Below, piece after piece: positions 1 to 8,015 of a stretch of DNA of 64,000 bases. Location: NCBI RefSeq assembly GCF_015355785.1, contig NZ_JADKYW010000005.1:933394-997393 (forward strand), given 5' to 3'. Position 1 is the first letter of the stretch. Every line of letters begins with the position of its first letter. Source of the stretch: Arthrobacter gandavensis (GTDB lineage: Bacteria; Actinomycetota; Actinomycetes; Actinomycetales; Micrococcaceae). The notes under the pieces are model-generated. The model saw only the letters and a list, made by a program, of their open reading frames with translations. It did no database searches and had not been told where the DNA came from. The translations under genes and the position numbers were made by a program.

Positions 1-867
1 ACGGGTGGCAGCCAGCGCGCCGGCGCGGGCAGCGAACCGGGCGGCGCCTGCCAGGGATTCCCCGGCAGCGAGCCGGGCTGCGGTGGCTGCCGTAAAGGCA
101 TCGCCGCAGCCCGTGGTGTCCACTGCGGTGACCTTGGTGGAGGCAACGTCCGCCACACGCCCGTCGCCTGCTGCTGTTCCGTCCAGGACGACGGCGCCGT
201 CCCCGCCGAGGGTGACGATGGTCCGGCGCACCCCGAGTGCGTCCAGGGCAGCGATGACCGCTTCCCAGTCCGCGGAAGGGTCCGCAAGCCCCGTCACCAG
301 GGCCGCCTCGTGTGCGTTCAACAGCAGAACGTCGGTCAGCTCGAGCAGTTCCGCCGGAACCTCCCGGTAAGGCGAGAGGTTCAACAGCACCTGGGCGCCG
401 GCGTCGTGCCCTGCCTTCGCCGCCGCAGTCACCGCTTCCAGCGGAACCTCCAGGCTCAGTGTGAGCACCGCGGCGCCGTCGAACAGGTCCGCGGGCAGTT
501 CACCGCCGGTCACGGTTCCGTTGGCGCCCGGGGAAACGATGATGGTGTTTTCCCCGGCCGCATCCACCACGATCATGGCCGTACCGGTGGCGGTACCGGC
601 GCGGCGCAGCACGCGGGACGCGTCGACGCCGGCGCTGGAAGCGGCTTCGAGCAGCAGGTCCCCGTTCCCGTCGGCGCCCACGGCACCGAAGAGCCGTACA
701 TCTGCACCCAGGATCGCTGCGGCAGCCGCCTGGTTGGCGCTCTTGCCGCCGGGGACGATTACAAGCTCTGACCCGTTGAGGGTCTCCCCCGGGGAAGGAA
801 AGCGCTCGGTGCGGACGGTCAGGTCAGCATTCAGCGACCCTACGACTACGACTTTTCCTGCAGGCAT
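1..867 (-). CDS. rbsK: Ribokinase (PfkB family), 3' end cut by window edge
   Basis: Phosphorylates D-ribose to ribose-5-phosphate with ATP in the cytoplasm. I translated it from the sequence: it starts MPAGKVVVVGSLNADLTVRT at 867 and stays open to position 1, about 289 residues (family about 300). The PfkB N-terminal motif GGKSANQAAAAA lies near residues 38-49, and the C-terminal motif DTTGCGDAFTAA, with the catalytic Asp, lies near the edge. An AAGGAGAA Shine-Dalgarno precedes the ATG. It is the third gene of a minus-strand operon after a nucleoside hydrolase and an MFS permease, so its substrate is most likely ribose released from nucleosides. The PfkB assignment is firm. Ribose over another pentose or nucleoside rests on the context. 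Confidence 0.9.
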   Translation of the reverse strand, partial: MPAGKVVVVGSLNADLTVRTERFPSPGETLNGSELVIVPGGKSANQAAAAAILGADVRLFGAVGADGNGDLLLEAASSAGVDASRVLRRAGTATGTAMIVVDAAGENTIIVSPGANGTVTGGELPADLFDGAAVLTLSLEVPLEAVTAAAKAGHDAGAQVLLNLSPYREVPAELLELTDVLLLNAHEAALVTGLADPSADWEAVIAALDALGVRRTIVTLGGDGAVVLDGTAAGDGRVADVASTKVTAVDTTGCGDAFTAATAARLAAGESLAGAARFAARAGALAATR

Positions 868-896
868 GCGGGATTCTCCTTGAGAACGGACTGGCG

Positions 897-2321
897 TCAG
901 CGGTCAGCCGGGGCGGATTCAGCCACCTCAGCGGTCACGGGCTTGGGGATGAGGAAGGATGCGGCCAGGGCCAGCACCAGGATGATCAGACCGGCAACAA
1001 TACCGCCGTAGTAGCCTCCGGCGCCGCCGTCGGACGGCGTGGTGGCAGTCTTCACCGCGTAGATGACGGCGAAACTCAGGCCCGCACCCAGGTTGAACGC
1101 ACCCGCGTTCAGGCCCGGCAGGAAGCCCGGGTTCTCCTTGGGCGAGAGAACAATTCCCAGGCCGTTGAGCATGATGTTTCCAATGCCCGCGTAGGTGATG
1201 CCGATCAGCAGGGAAACGCCCAGCAGGCCCAGCTTCGAGTCGCTGCCCACCACCAGGAGCACCAGCGTCAGGCCAATGACCGAACCGATCATGCCGATGC
1301 GGAGTACCTTGCCGTAGCCGAGGGTCGCGGCCAGGCGCCCGGCGATCGGGCCGACGATCAGGCCCGCAAGGGCGTACGGGGTCAGGGTCCACCAGGCGGA
1401 TTCCTCAGCAGCCATGCCGAAGCCGATGACGCCGTCCTGCGCCAGCGCCGGAATGATGCCGTTCATGACGGCGAAGACGCCGGTCATGGTCAGCAGTGTG
1501 GTTAGCAGCAGGGCCCAGGTGGAGCGCTGCTTCAGCAGGTAGGTGGCCACCAGCGGCTGTTCGGTGCGGTTTTCGACCTTCCAGAACACGGCGAAGGCAG
1601 CCACGGCCACCACGATCAGTCCGATGACCAGCGGCCAGTTGGCGTCCGCCAGCTTGCCGGCTTCGTTGAAGGCGGTCAGCAGGGTGCCAACGGAGATGAC
1701 CAGCGGCACGACGCCGACCCAGTCCATCTTTTCCTTCTTATCCGCAGTGGATTCCGGTGCCAGGAAGAGCAGCAGCGCGGTGGCGACGGCGCCAACGGCA
1801 GCCATGGCCCAGAAAACTGAAGCGAAGCCGTGGTTCTGCGCCAGGTAGCCTCCGGCGATGGCGTCGACGCCCGCAATGCCGCCGTTGACGGCAGTGATGA
1901 CGCCCATCAGGGTGCCGTAGAGCTTGGCGTCGCGGATTTCGACGCGCAGCATGATCAGCGTCAGCGGAACCACGGGTCCGGAGACACCCTGGATCAGGCG
2001 GGCCACGAAGAGGACCTCGATGCTGGGGGCAAGGGCCGCGACCACCGAACCGATGGTCAGCACGATCAGCATTCCGGCGAGGACCTTCTTGCGGCCGATA
2101 ATGTCGCCCAGCCGCGGCAGGAACAGGGAGAACAGTGCGGCGGCGGTGAAGAACGCCGTCTGGGTCAGCCCAACGGCGGCAGAGGTGGTGTTCAGTTCCT
2201 CTTCGATGGTGACCAGCGCCGGGGAGAGCATGGAGGCGTTGAGCTGGAACGCAACGCAGGCGGCCAGCAGCGCCGCCATGAGCGCGCCTACATTGACGCG
2301 TCGCTGGGCGGTGGCGCTCAC
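897..2321 (-). CDS. MFS transporter, probable nucleoside/ribose permease
   Basis: A 474-residue major facilitator with about 12-14 hydrophobic segments. The loop GDIIGRKKVL, near residues 72-81, is the typical MFS motif A between TM2 and TM3. The start is GTG at 2321, sharing the four bases GTGA with the stop of the upstream nucleoside hydrolase, which implies translational coupling. Ribokinase follows 29 bases downstream. Placement between a nucleosidase and a ribokinase suggests it imports nucleosides. This is inferred from context, since the sequence shows only the general MFS (DHA2-like) fold. Confidence 0.8.
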   Translation of the reverse strand: MSATAQRRVNVGALMAALLAACVAFQLNASMLSPALVTIEEELNTTSAAVGLTQTAFFTAAALFSLFLPRLGDIIGRKKVLAGMLIVLTIGSVVAALAPSIEVLFVARLIQGVSGPVVPLTLIMLRVEIRDAKLYGTLMGVITAVNGGIAGVDAIAGGYLAQNHGFASVFWAMAAVGAVATALLLFLAPESTADKKEKMDWVGVVPLVISVGTLLTAFNEAGKLADANWPLVIGLIVVAVAAFAVFWKVENRTEQPLVATYLLKQRSTWALLLTTLLTMTGVFAVMNGIIPALAQDGVIGFGMAAEESAWWTLTPYALAGLIVGPIAGRLAATLGYGKVLRIGMIGSVIGLTLVLLVVGSDSKLGLLGVSLLIGITYAGIGNIMLNGLGIVLSPKENPGFLPGLNAGAFNLGAGLSFAVIYAVKTATTPSDGGAGGYYGGIVAGLIILVLALAASFLIPKPVTAEVAESAPADR

Positions 2322-3265
2322 AGGTCCACCTCGCCGATGCGCTCGAGGGCGTCTACCACCAGGCCCCAGAACTTGTCCTGGTCCAGTTCCATGGCAACGG
2401 AGGTGTTGCAGTCAGCCGGGGCCGGGGCACGGAAATCCGCCACGGTCATGCCCAGGGTGAGGGTTCCGGTCAGCTCGACGTCCAGCGGCACGCGCTGGGT
2501 GGTCATTACCGACGGGTCGATTACATACGCGACGGCGCAGGGGTCGTGTACGGGCGGGAAGTCGAAGCCCTGGGCGTCCTTGTAGGTGTGGCCGAAGAAT
2601 TCGAGCAGTTCGCCAACGAACTTGGCCGGCTTGGTGCCGACGGCGGCGATGCGCTCGGCGACCTGGTCCGTGGCCAGCGCCTGGTGGGTGAGGTCCAGGC
2701 CGACCATGGTCAGCGGCCACTTCTCGTTGAAGACGATGTGGGCGGCTTCCGGGTCAATCTTGATGTTGAACTCGGCCACAGCGGACCAGTTGCCCACGTG
2801 GTAGCCGCCGCCCATCAGGACGACTTCCTTGACCCGCTGGGCCAGGCGGGGTTCCTTGCGCACGGCCATCGCAATGTTGGTCAGACCGCCGGTGGGAACC
2901 AGCGTGACTGTGCCCGGTTCATGGGACATCACGGTGTCGATGATGAGGTCAACGGCGTGGCGCGGATCCAGTTCCACTGTTGGTTCGGGCAGCACGGGAC
3001 CGTCCATGCCCGAATCGCCGTGGATGTCCGGCGCGTTTTCGATGGTGCGCACCAGGGGACGGTCACAGCCGGCCGCGAAGGGTACGCCTGTGATATTTGC
3101 AACACGGGCAATCGCCAGCGCGTTGCGTGTCACCTTCTCCAGTGTCTGGTTTCCGACGACGGTGGTCACCGCCAGGAGGTCGATCTCCGGGCTGCCGTGT
3201 GCCAGCAGCAGGGCGACCGCATCATCGTGGCCGGGATCGCAGTCCAGGATGATCTTGTGGGGCAT
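2318..3265 (-). CDS. Nucleoside hydrolase (IunH/RihA-type)
   Basis: Hydrolyses the N-glycosidic bond of ribonucleosides to free base and ribose. The protein has 315 residues, the usual family length. The N-terminus has the calcium- and ribose-binding motif DCDPGHDDA (residues about 7-15), and VLMGGGY and the acidic FNIKIDPEA stretch are also present. I chose the ATG at 3265 because GGAG lies just upstream and the family motif begins at residue 7; a longer in-frame extension is Arg/Cys-rich and not family-like. It is the first gene of the operon hydrolase - MFS - ribokinase. Pyrimidine versus purine preference cannot be told from the sequence. Confidence 0.92.
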   Translation of the reverse strand: MPHKIILDCDPGHDDAVALLLAHGSPEIDLLAVTTVVGNQTLEKVTRNALAIARVANITGVPFAAGCDRPLVRTIENAPDIHGDSGMDGPVLPEPTVELDPRHAVDLIIDTVMSHEPGTVTLVPTGGLTNIAMAVRKEPRLAQRVKEVVLMGGGYHVGNWSAVAEFNIKIDPEAAHIVFNEKWPLTMVGLDLTHQALATDQVAERIAAVGTKPAKFVGELLEFFGHTYKDAQGFDFPPVHDPCAVAYVIDPSVMTTQRVPLDVELTGTLTLGMTVADFRAPAPADCNTSVAMELDQDKFWGLVVDALERIGEVDL

Positions 3266-3698
3266 TGCTTCTCCGCTTCGTTGAGGTTCCAAACGCCAGG
3301 GACCGTAATCCCGGCGTCGCAGTGCCCCGCTCTGGCACTCCGGGCGGGCGCAGCAGTGCGTACGCAACGGAGTGCAGGAGTGTCTTGGCTGCTGCCGGGG
3401 CCGGCTTTCAAGGAAGGGGTCCGGTCAGCGCTAAGGCCCGTGCTGGGCGGGCACACCGTTAACGATATCGGCGTCTGCAGGCTCGATTTGCCGCCCCTCG
3501 AAACCGGCTGCGTGCCGCCGCCGGGCCGATTTGCTGCACCACGGCCGGGTGCATATCCTTTGCCGCGCCCCTTGGCTCCGGTTCCTTGCCGCCGGCGCCT
3601 TCATCCGGGTCCGTAGTCTGGTGCAACACAGGTGCAGCGCGCGGCACGGAAATCCAGGATTTGCTACCGTAGTGGCAGGGCCGTGAATACTCCGGCCC
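3266..3698. other. Divergent intergenic region between nucleoside operon and SMR operon
   Basis: About 430 bases that must hold the promoters of the minus-strand nucleoside operon and of the plus-strand riboswitch/SMR transcript. I found no confident gene. On the minus strand between 3647 and 3431 two adjacent reading frames look weakly protein-like and could be a short frameshifted relic (see findings). No convincing -10/-35 pair was assigned. Confidence 0.4.
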
Positions 3699-3739
3699 CC
3701 GGACGACGGTTCAGTACCCGGCACGCGACAAGACTGGCC
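3699..3739 (+). ncRNA. Guanidine-III (ykkC-III) riboswitch aptamer
   Basis: The leader of the SMR pair carries the conserved blocks of the guanidine-III class in order and spacing: CCGGACGA (3699-3706), GTACCCGG (3714-3721) and ACAAGAC (3728-3734). The expected H-type pseudoknot forms. P1 pairs CCGG 3699-3702 with CCGG 3718-3721. P2 pairs GGTTCAGT 3708-3715 with ACTGGCC 3733-3739, with one bulged T. P2 differs in bases from the class consensus as I remember it but stays paired, as expected of a real RNA. The aptamer ends directly against the AAGGAG ribosome site (3740-3745) of the first SMR gene, which suggests ligand-gated translation. Confidence 0.88.
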
Positions 3740-3751
3740 AAGGAGCTAGCC

Positions 3752-4066
3752 ATGTCATGGGTTGTCCTCATCGCCTCCGGAATGCTTGAAGCCGTATGGG
3801 CTACAGCGCTGGGGAAGTCGAACAACTTCAAGAAACCCGTTCCCACGATAATTTTCGTCCTTGCTCTGGCAGCCAGCATGGCAGGCCTCGCCTGGGCGAT
3901 GCTCGGCATCCCGGTGGGCACCGCGTATGCGGTGTGGGTGGGGATCGGCGCCGTGCTGACGGCCGGCTACGCCATGCTGTTCGGCGGCGAAAAAGCCACT
4001 GTTCTCAAGGTGGTGCTGCTGATGGGAATCGTCGGCTGCGTTGTTGGCCTGAAGCTGGTGGCCTAG
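3752..4066 (+). CDS. SMR-family transporter, guanidinium exporter subunit (SugE/Gdx-like)
   Basis: A 104-residue four-TM small multidrug resistance protein. It begins MSWVVLIASGMLEAVWATAL, with the SMR-invariant Glu in TM1 (residue 13) inside the SugE/Gdx-type signature LEAVWATAL. The start ATG at 3752 follows AAGGAG by six bases, next to the guanidine-III aptamer. A second SMR gene starts two bases after the stop, the layout of paired, probably heterodimeric SMR exporters. SMR genes under guanidine riboswitches are known to export guanidinium with proton exchange. I assign that substrate here from the riboswitch plus the Gdx-like TM1 motif. The protein acts in the cytoplasmic membrane. Confidence 0.88.
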   Translation: MSWVVLIASGMLEAVWATALGKSNNFKKPVPTIIFVLALAASMAGLAWAMLGIPVGTAYAVWVGIGAVLTAGYAMLFGGEKATVLKVVLLMGIVGCVVGLKLVA

Positions 4067-4068
4067 CC

Positions 4069-4422
4069 ATGGCCTGGATCATCCTCCTGCTCAGCGCCGT
4101 TCTCGAAGCCGTCTGGGCCACCGCCCTGGAAGCTTCCAACGGGTTCACCGTCCTAGCGCCGTCGATCATCTTCGCCGTTGCGGCCGCCCTGTCCATGGCG
4201 GGCCTGGGCTACGCCATGAAGCACATCCCCATCAGTACCGCTTACGCGGTGTGGACGGGTCTGGGCGCCGTGCTCACGGTGGCCTGGGCCATGTTCACCG
4301 GCACCGAGGAACCCGGTGTGCTCAAGGTACTTTTCCTGGCCGGGATCATCGGCTGCGTGATCGGCCTGAAGTTCGTGGACAAGCCGGATCCCGTGCCCGC
4401 CGGAAAGTCACTCGACCCCTGA
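4069..4422 (+). CDS. SMR-family transporter, second guanidinium exporter subunit
   Basis: 117 residues, four predicted TM segments, beginning MAWIILLLSAVLEAVWATAL with the conserved TM1 Glu (residue 13). It is about half identical by eye to the preceding SMR protein and carries a short hydrophilic C-terminal tail (KPDPVPAGKSLDP) that the first lacks. It begins two bases after the partner's stop, so the two are co-transcribed and coupled under one guanidine riboswitch. The tail asymmetry suggests an antiparallel heterodimer with fixed orientations, which is an inference. Confidence 0.88.
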   Translation: MAWIILLLSAVLEAVWATALEASNGFTVLAPSIIFAVAAALSMAGLGYAMKHIPISTAYAVWTGLGAVLTVAWAMFTGTEEPGVLKVLFLAGIIGCVIGLKFVDKPDPVPAGKSLDP

Positions 4423-4446
4423 CCGAGGACGATTCCCGCGCAGTAG

Positions 4447-5973
4447 TCAGCTGCTCACCGTCTCCGGAAGGCTGGTACCGGTCTCCACGAACCGCTGGTG
4501 GAAGGCCAGGGACTCGTCGAGCAGGTGCGGGGTGTGCTTGCCCACCGACTCCCGGCTGGCACGGTCGAAGTAGTCCTGCAGCAGCGGCTGGAAGTCCGGG
4601 TGGGCGCATTTGTCGATGATCGTCCGGGCCCGCTGCTTCGGGGACAGCCCGCGCAGGTCCGCCAGGCCGCGCTCGGTGATGATGAGCATCGTGTCGTGTT
4701 CGGTGTGGTCCACGTGGGAAGCCATCGGCACAATTCCGGAAATCTTCCCGCCCTTTGCCGTGCTCGGTGACATAAACGCAGACAGGAAACCGTTGCGGGC
4801 AAAGTCCCCGGAGCCGCCAATGCCGTTCATCATGGCGGTGCCGCCCACGTGGGTGGAGTTCACGTTGCCGTAGATGTCCGCTTCGATCATGCCGTTCATG
4901 GCGATGCAGCCCAGCCGGCGGATCAGCTCCGGGTGGTTGGAGATCTCCTGGGTCCGCAGGATGATCCGCTGGCGGTAGAACTCGATGTTGGAGTTGAACT
5001 CCTCGATCCCCGCCGGGCTCAGTGAGAAGGAGGTGGCCGATGCCACCCGGATTACGCCGTCGCGGATCAGTTCCAGCATCCCGTCCTGGATGACCTCGGT
5101 GTACGCGGTGAGTCCGGCGTACCCGGCGCCGGAGAGTCCGGCCAGCACGGCGTTGGCGATGTTGCCGACGCCGGACTGCAGGGGCAGCAGCTTGTCCGTC
5201 AGGCGTCCGGCCTGAATCTCGGATTCGAAGAAGTCAAGCAGGTGCCCGGCGATCTGCTGCGAAGTTTCGTCCGGTGCGGCGAAGGGGGTCATGCGGTCCG
5301 GGGCATCAGTTTCGACGACGGCAACCACCTTTTCCGGGTCCAGGCGCAGGTGGGGCTCACCGATCCGGTCATCCGGGTTGACCAGCATAATCGGCTTCCG
5401 GTGCGGGGGCAGCGCGGTGCCGTAGTAGACGTCGTGCATGCCGTCCATCGCGGCCGGCTGCTGAATGTTGACCTCGAGAATGATCCGGTCCGCCTGCTCA
5501 ATCCAGGTCTTGTTGTTGCCCACTGAGGAGGACGGGATCAGGCTGCCGTCCTCGTTGATGCCCACTACCTCGATGACGGCCAGGTCAATATGGCCGTAGA
5601 ACCCGAACCAGGCGTACTGGGCAACGTGCCCCAGGTGGATGTCGATGTACTCAAGTTCGCCGTCGTTAATCCGTTTCCGCAGCGTGGGATCCGACTGGTA
5701 CGGCAGGCGCAGTTCCATGCCGCGGGCCCTGGCCAGCACGCCGTCGAGCTCCGGGGCGGTGGAGGCACCGGTCAGCACCTTGATCTGGAAGTCCTCGCCG
5801 CGCGCGTGGGCTTCTTCGATCCGGGAGGCGAGTGCCTGCGGCACGGCCTTGGGGTAGCCGGCGCCCGTGAAGCCGCTCATCGCCACCGTCATCCCCGGCT
5901 TGATCATCGCCGCGGCCTGCTCCGCAGACATGATGAGTTCGGAGAGTCCGGGATGGGAAATACGGTCGCGCAT
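4447..5973 (-). CDS. Acetyl-CoA hydrolase / succinyl-CoA:acetate CoA-transferase
   Basis: 508 residues, normal for the Cat1/AarC/Ach1 family, which moves CoA between acyl groups or hydrolyses acetyl-CoA. Visible motifs are the N-terminal SGFTGAGYPKAVP, the active-site segment YTEVIQDGM with the catalytic Glu that forms the glutamyl-CoA thioester, and the glycine-rich GIGGSGDFARNGFLS near the C-terminus. I chose the ATG at 5973 (MRDRISHPGL) because GAAAGG lies upstream; an in-frame ATG 33 bases earlier has no clear ribosome site. The gene is monocistronic. It is likely used in acetate/succinate metabolism, and hydrolase versus transferase is undecided. Confidence 0.9.
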   Translation of the reverse strand: MRDRISHPGLSELIMSAEQAAAMIKPGMTVAMSGFTGAGYPKAVPQALASRIEEAHARGEDFQIKVLTGASTAPELDGVLARARGMELRLPYQSDPTLRKRINDGELEYIDIHLGHVAQYAWFGFYGHIDLAVIEVVGINEDGSLIPSSSVGNNKTWIEQADRIILEVNIQQPAAMDGMHDVYYGTALPPHRKPIMLVNPDDRIGEPHLRLDPEKVVAVVETDAPDRMTPFAAPDETSQQIAGHLLDFFESEIQAGRLTDKLLPLQSGVGNIANAVLAGLSGAGYAGLTAYTEVIQDGMLELIRDGVIRVASATSFSLSPAGIEEFNSNIEFYRQRIILRTQEISNHPELIRRLGCIAMNGMIEADIYGNVNSTHVGGTAMMNGIGGSGDFARNGFLSAFMSPSTAKGGKISGIVPMASHVDHTEHDTMLIITERGLADLRGLSPKQRARTIIDKCAHPDFQPLLQDYFDRASRESVGKHTPHLLDESLAFHQRFVETGTSLPETVSS

Positions 5974-6136
5974 AACTGGCCTTTCAAAGAACGAATCAAT
6001 CAACACTATCCGCAGCTGAGCGGCAGCTCACATTCGGAGGTTGAAGCCGCACCCAGCGGAGGGCTGGAAAGCCGCTCTGACGTGGCCTTATATAGGACAC
6101 CCAACGAAAAGGGAAGACTGCGGGCCCTTCGATTGA

Positions 6137-6346
6137 CACAGCGGCCGCACCTTCACCCGCGCCAACGCCACCGGGACGGGCCTGAACCGGGACCACGTGG
6201 CGAAGATCCAGCCGGAAACGCAGGCCCTGCACAACAACGTGCTGCGCGCCTACGACGTCGACTACATCGGAACCGCCGACACGTCCATCTGGGACACCCT
6301 CGCGGAACAGACCACCCGTACCGCCGAGGAGCAAGGCCGCGTCACA
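6137..6346 (+). pseudogene. Possible C-terminal relic of an unidentified protein
   Basis: After a TGA at 6134-6136 the frame reads HSGRTFTRANATGTGLNRD and continues through AYDVDYIGTADTSIWD to AEEQGR. This has the residue balance of a real globular protein (Asp, Tyr, Trp, Asn, Ile), unlike the Arg/Pro/Ala-rich spurious frames around it. It has no upstream body, no credible start, and runs straight into a strong hairpin (6347-6384). I read it as the decayed 3' end of a gene whose body has been lost. I do not recognise the family. It stays in frame with the downstream permease, so a large N-terminal extension of that permease is the alternative, but a good ribosome site at the permease ATG argues against it. 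Confidence 0.4.
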
Positions 6347-6384
6347 GGCCAGGGCGCAGTCCCCGCGGGGGCTGCGCCCTGGCC
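6347..6384 (+). terminator. Strong GC hairpin, terminator-like, no T tract
   Basis: GGCCAGGGCGCAG (6347-6359) pairs perfectly with CTGCGCCCTGGCC (6372-6384), with a further CCC/GGG step at the loop. It follows the relic and precedes the amino-acid permease by about 120 bases. It could end transcription of the lost gene or sit in the permease leader. Confidence 0.55.
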
Positions 6385-6502
6385 GTGCGGGGACACGCTT
6401 TGCCGGGACGGACGGGGAAAAGACCGCATAGGGTTCCGGCCGCGGCCTGCGGGGCAGATACTTCCATGCAGCACCACCGTCCAAGATGCCCAGGGAGCCA
6501 AT

Positions 6503-7993
6503 ATGTCCGCGGCCAACAGAGGAACCTCCGTCTTCCGGCGCAAGCCCATCGAGCTGACCGAAGACGAGGTCTCCGGTTCCAAGCTCTTCAAGGGCCTGGG
6601 CCTGTGGCAGCTGACCGCCATCGGCGTGGGCGGCATCATCGGCATCGGCATCTTTACGCTGGCGGGCCTGGTTGCAAACGGAGGGGCCGACGCCGAGGGC
6701 GTGGGTCCTGCGGTCCTGATTTCCTTCCTGATCGCCGGGCTTGCGAGCGCCGCGGCAGCGCTGTCCTACGCGGAATTCGCCGGAATGGTGCCGCGTGCCG
6801 GGTCCGCCTACACCTACGGTTACGTGGCTCTGGGGGAGATCATTGGCTGGTTCATCGGCTGGGACCTGCTGCTTGAGTACACGGCGATCGTCGCCGTCGT
6901 CGCCATCGGCATCTCGGGCTATTTCACCGAGTTCATGGCCGGAATCGGGCTGGACGTGCCGGTGTGGATGCAGGGCACGGGCGACGTCGTGGAAGGCGGG
7001 CTGGTCAACCTGCCGGCACTGGTGGTCTGCCTGTTCATCACGTTCATTCTCAGCCGCGGCACCAAGACGTTCGGCCGGTTTGAACTGGTGGCCGTGGGCC
7101 TGAAGGTCCTGCTGATCCTGTTCATTATTGGGCTGGGCATCTTCTTCATCAACACCTCTAACTACACCCCGTTCCTGCCCAACGGCTTCGGGCCGGTATT
7201 CACCGGTGCCGCCACGGTGTTCTTCGCGGTGTTCGGCTATGACGCCATGTCCACTGCGGCGGAAGAGGCCAAGGACGGCAAGAAGCACATGCCCAAGGCC
7301 ATCCTGCTGTCCCTCGGCATAGCCATGGTGCTGTACGTCCTGGCCACCCTGGTGCTCACCGGCATGCAGAACTACACCGAGATCAGCCCGACGGCGGGGT
7401 TTGCCTCCGCGTTCCAGAACGTTGGGCTGCCGGTGATCGCCACCGTGATCTCGGCGTTCGCTGTGCTGTCCATCCTCACCGTGATGCTGACGTTCCTGCT
7501 CGGTGTGACCCGGGTCTGGTTCTCGATGAGCCGGGACGGGTTGCTGCCGAGGTGGTTCTCCGGCACCGACTCCAACGGCACCCCGCAGCGCGTGACCTGG
7601 ATTGCCGGCGGTGTCTCCGCCCTGCTCGCCGGCTTCTTCCCGATCCGCGCCGTGGCGGACCTGACCAACATCGGCATCCTGGCAGCGTTCGTGGTGGTCT
7701 GCATCGCCGTTATTGTGCTGCGCCGAACCCAGCCGGATGCTCCGCGGGAGTTCAGGCTCCCGCTGATGCCCTGGATCCCGGCATTCGGTGTGCTGGCCTC
7801 GGCCTTCCTCATTTCCCAGCTGCACTGGGAAACCTGGCTGCGGTTCGCCGTCTGGCTGCTGATCGGAATGGCCGTGTACTGGTTCTACAGCCGGAAACAC
7901 TCGCTGCTGAACCCGGACAGCCCGCGGCACACAGACTCCGGCGGAACCGGGCGGACTCCCTCCACCTCGCCGGAACCGGGCAGCACGGGTTAG
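6503..7993 (+). CDS. APC-family amino-acid permease (CAT-like)
   Basis: 496 residues with about 12 hydrophobic segments. Residues about 33-50 contain the APC core signature GVGGIIGIGIFTLAG, where unwound TM1 binds the amino-acid backbone. FFAVFGYDAMSTAAEEAKD fits the TM6 region of cationic amino-acid transporter (YfnA/CAT) relatives. The start is ATG 6503 behind AGGGAG. The upstream in-frame stretch is excluded because it spans a hairpin and shows no family similarity. The tail after residue about 465 is hydrophilic and Pro/Ser/Thr-rich. The gene is monocistronic and convergent with an MFS gene 22 bases away. The substrate amino acid is not evident. Confidence 0.88.
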   Translation: MSAANRGTSVFRRKPIELTEDEVSGSKLFKGLGLWQLTAIGVGGIIGIGIFTLAGLVANGGADAEGVGPAVLISFLIAGLASAAAALSYAEFAGMVPRAGSAYTYGYVALGEIIGWFIGWDLLLEYTAIVAVVAIGISGYFTEFMAGIGLDVPVWMQGTGDVVEGGLVNLPALVVCLFITFILSRGTKTFGRFELVAVGLKVLLILFIIGLGIFFINTSNYTPFLPNGFGPVFTGAATVFFAVFGYDAMSTAAEEAKDGKKHMPKAILLSLGIAMVLYVLATLVLTGMQNYTEISPTAGFASAFQNVGLPVIATVISAFAVLSILTVMLTFLLGVTRVWFSMSRDGLLPRWFSGTDSNGTPQRVTWIAGGVSALLAGFFPIRAVADLTNIGILAAFVVVCIAVIVLRRTQPDAPREFRLPLMPWIPAFGVLASAFLISQLHWETWLRFAVWLLIGMAVYWFYSRKHSLLNPDSPRHTDSGGTGRTPSTSPEPGSTG

Positions 7994-8015
7994 GCCAGTC
8001 CGGATGGCAGGGGCC

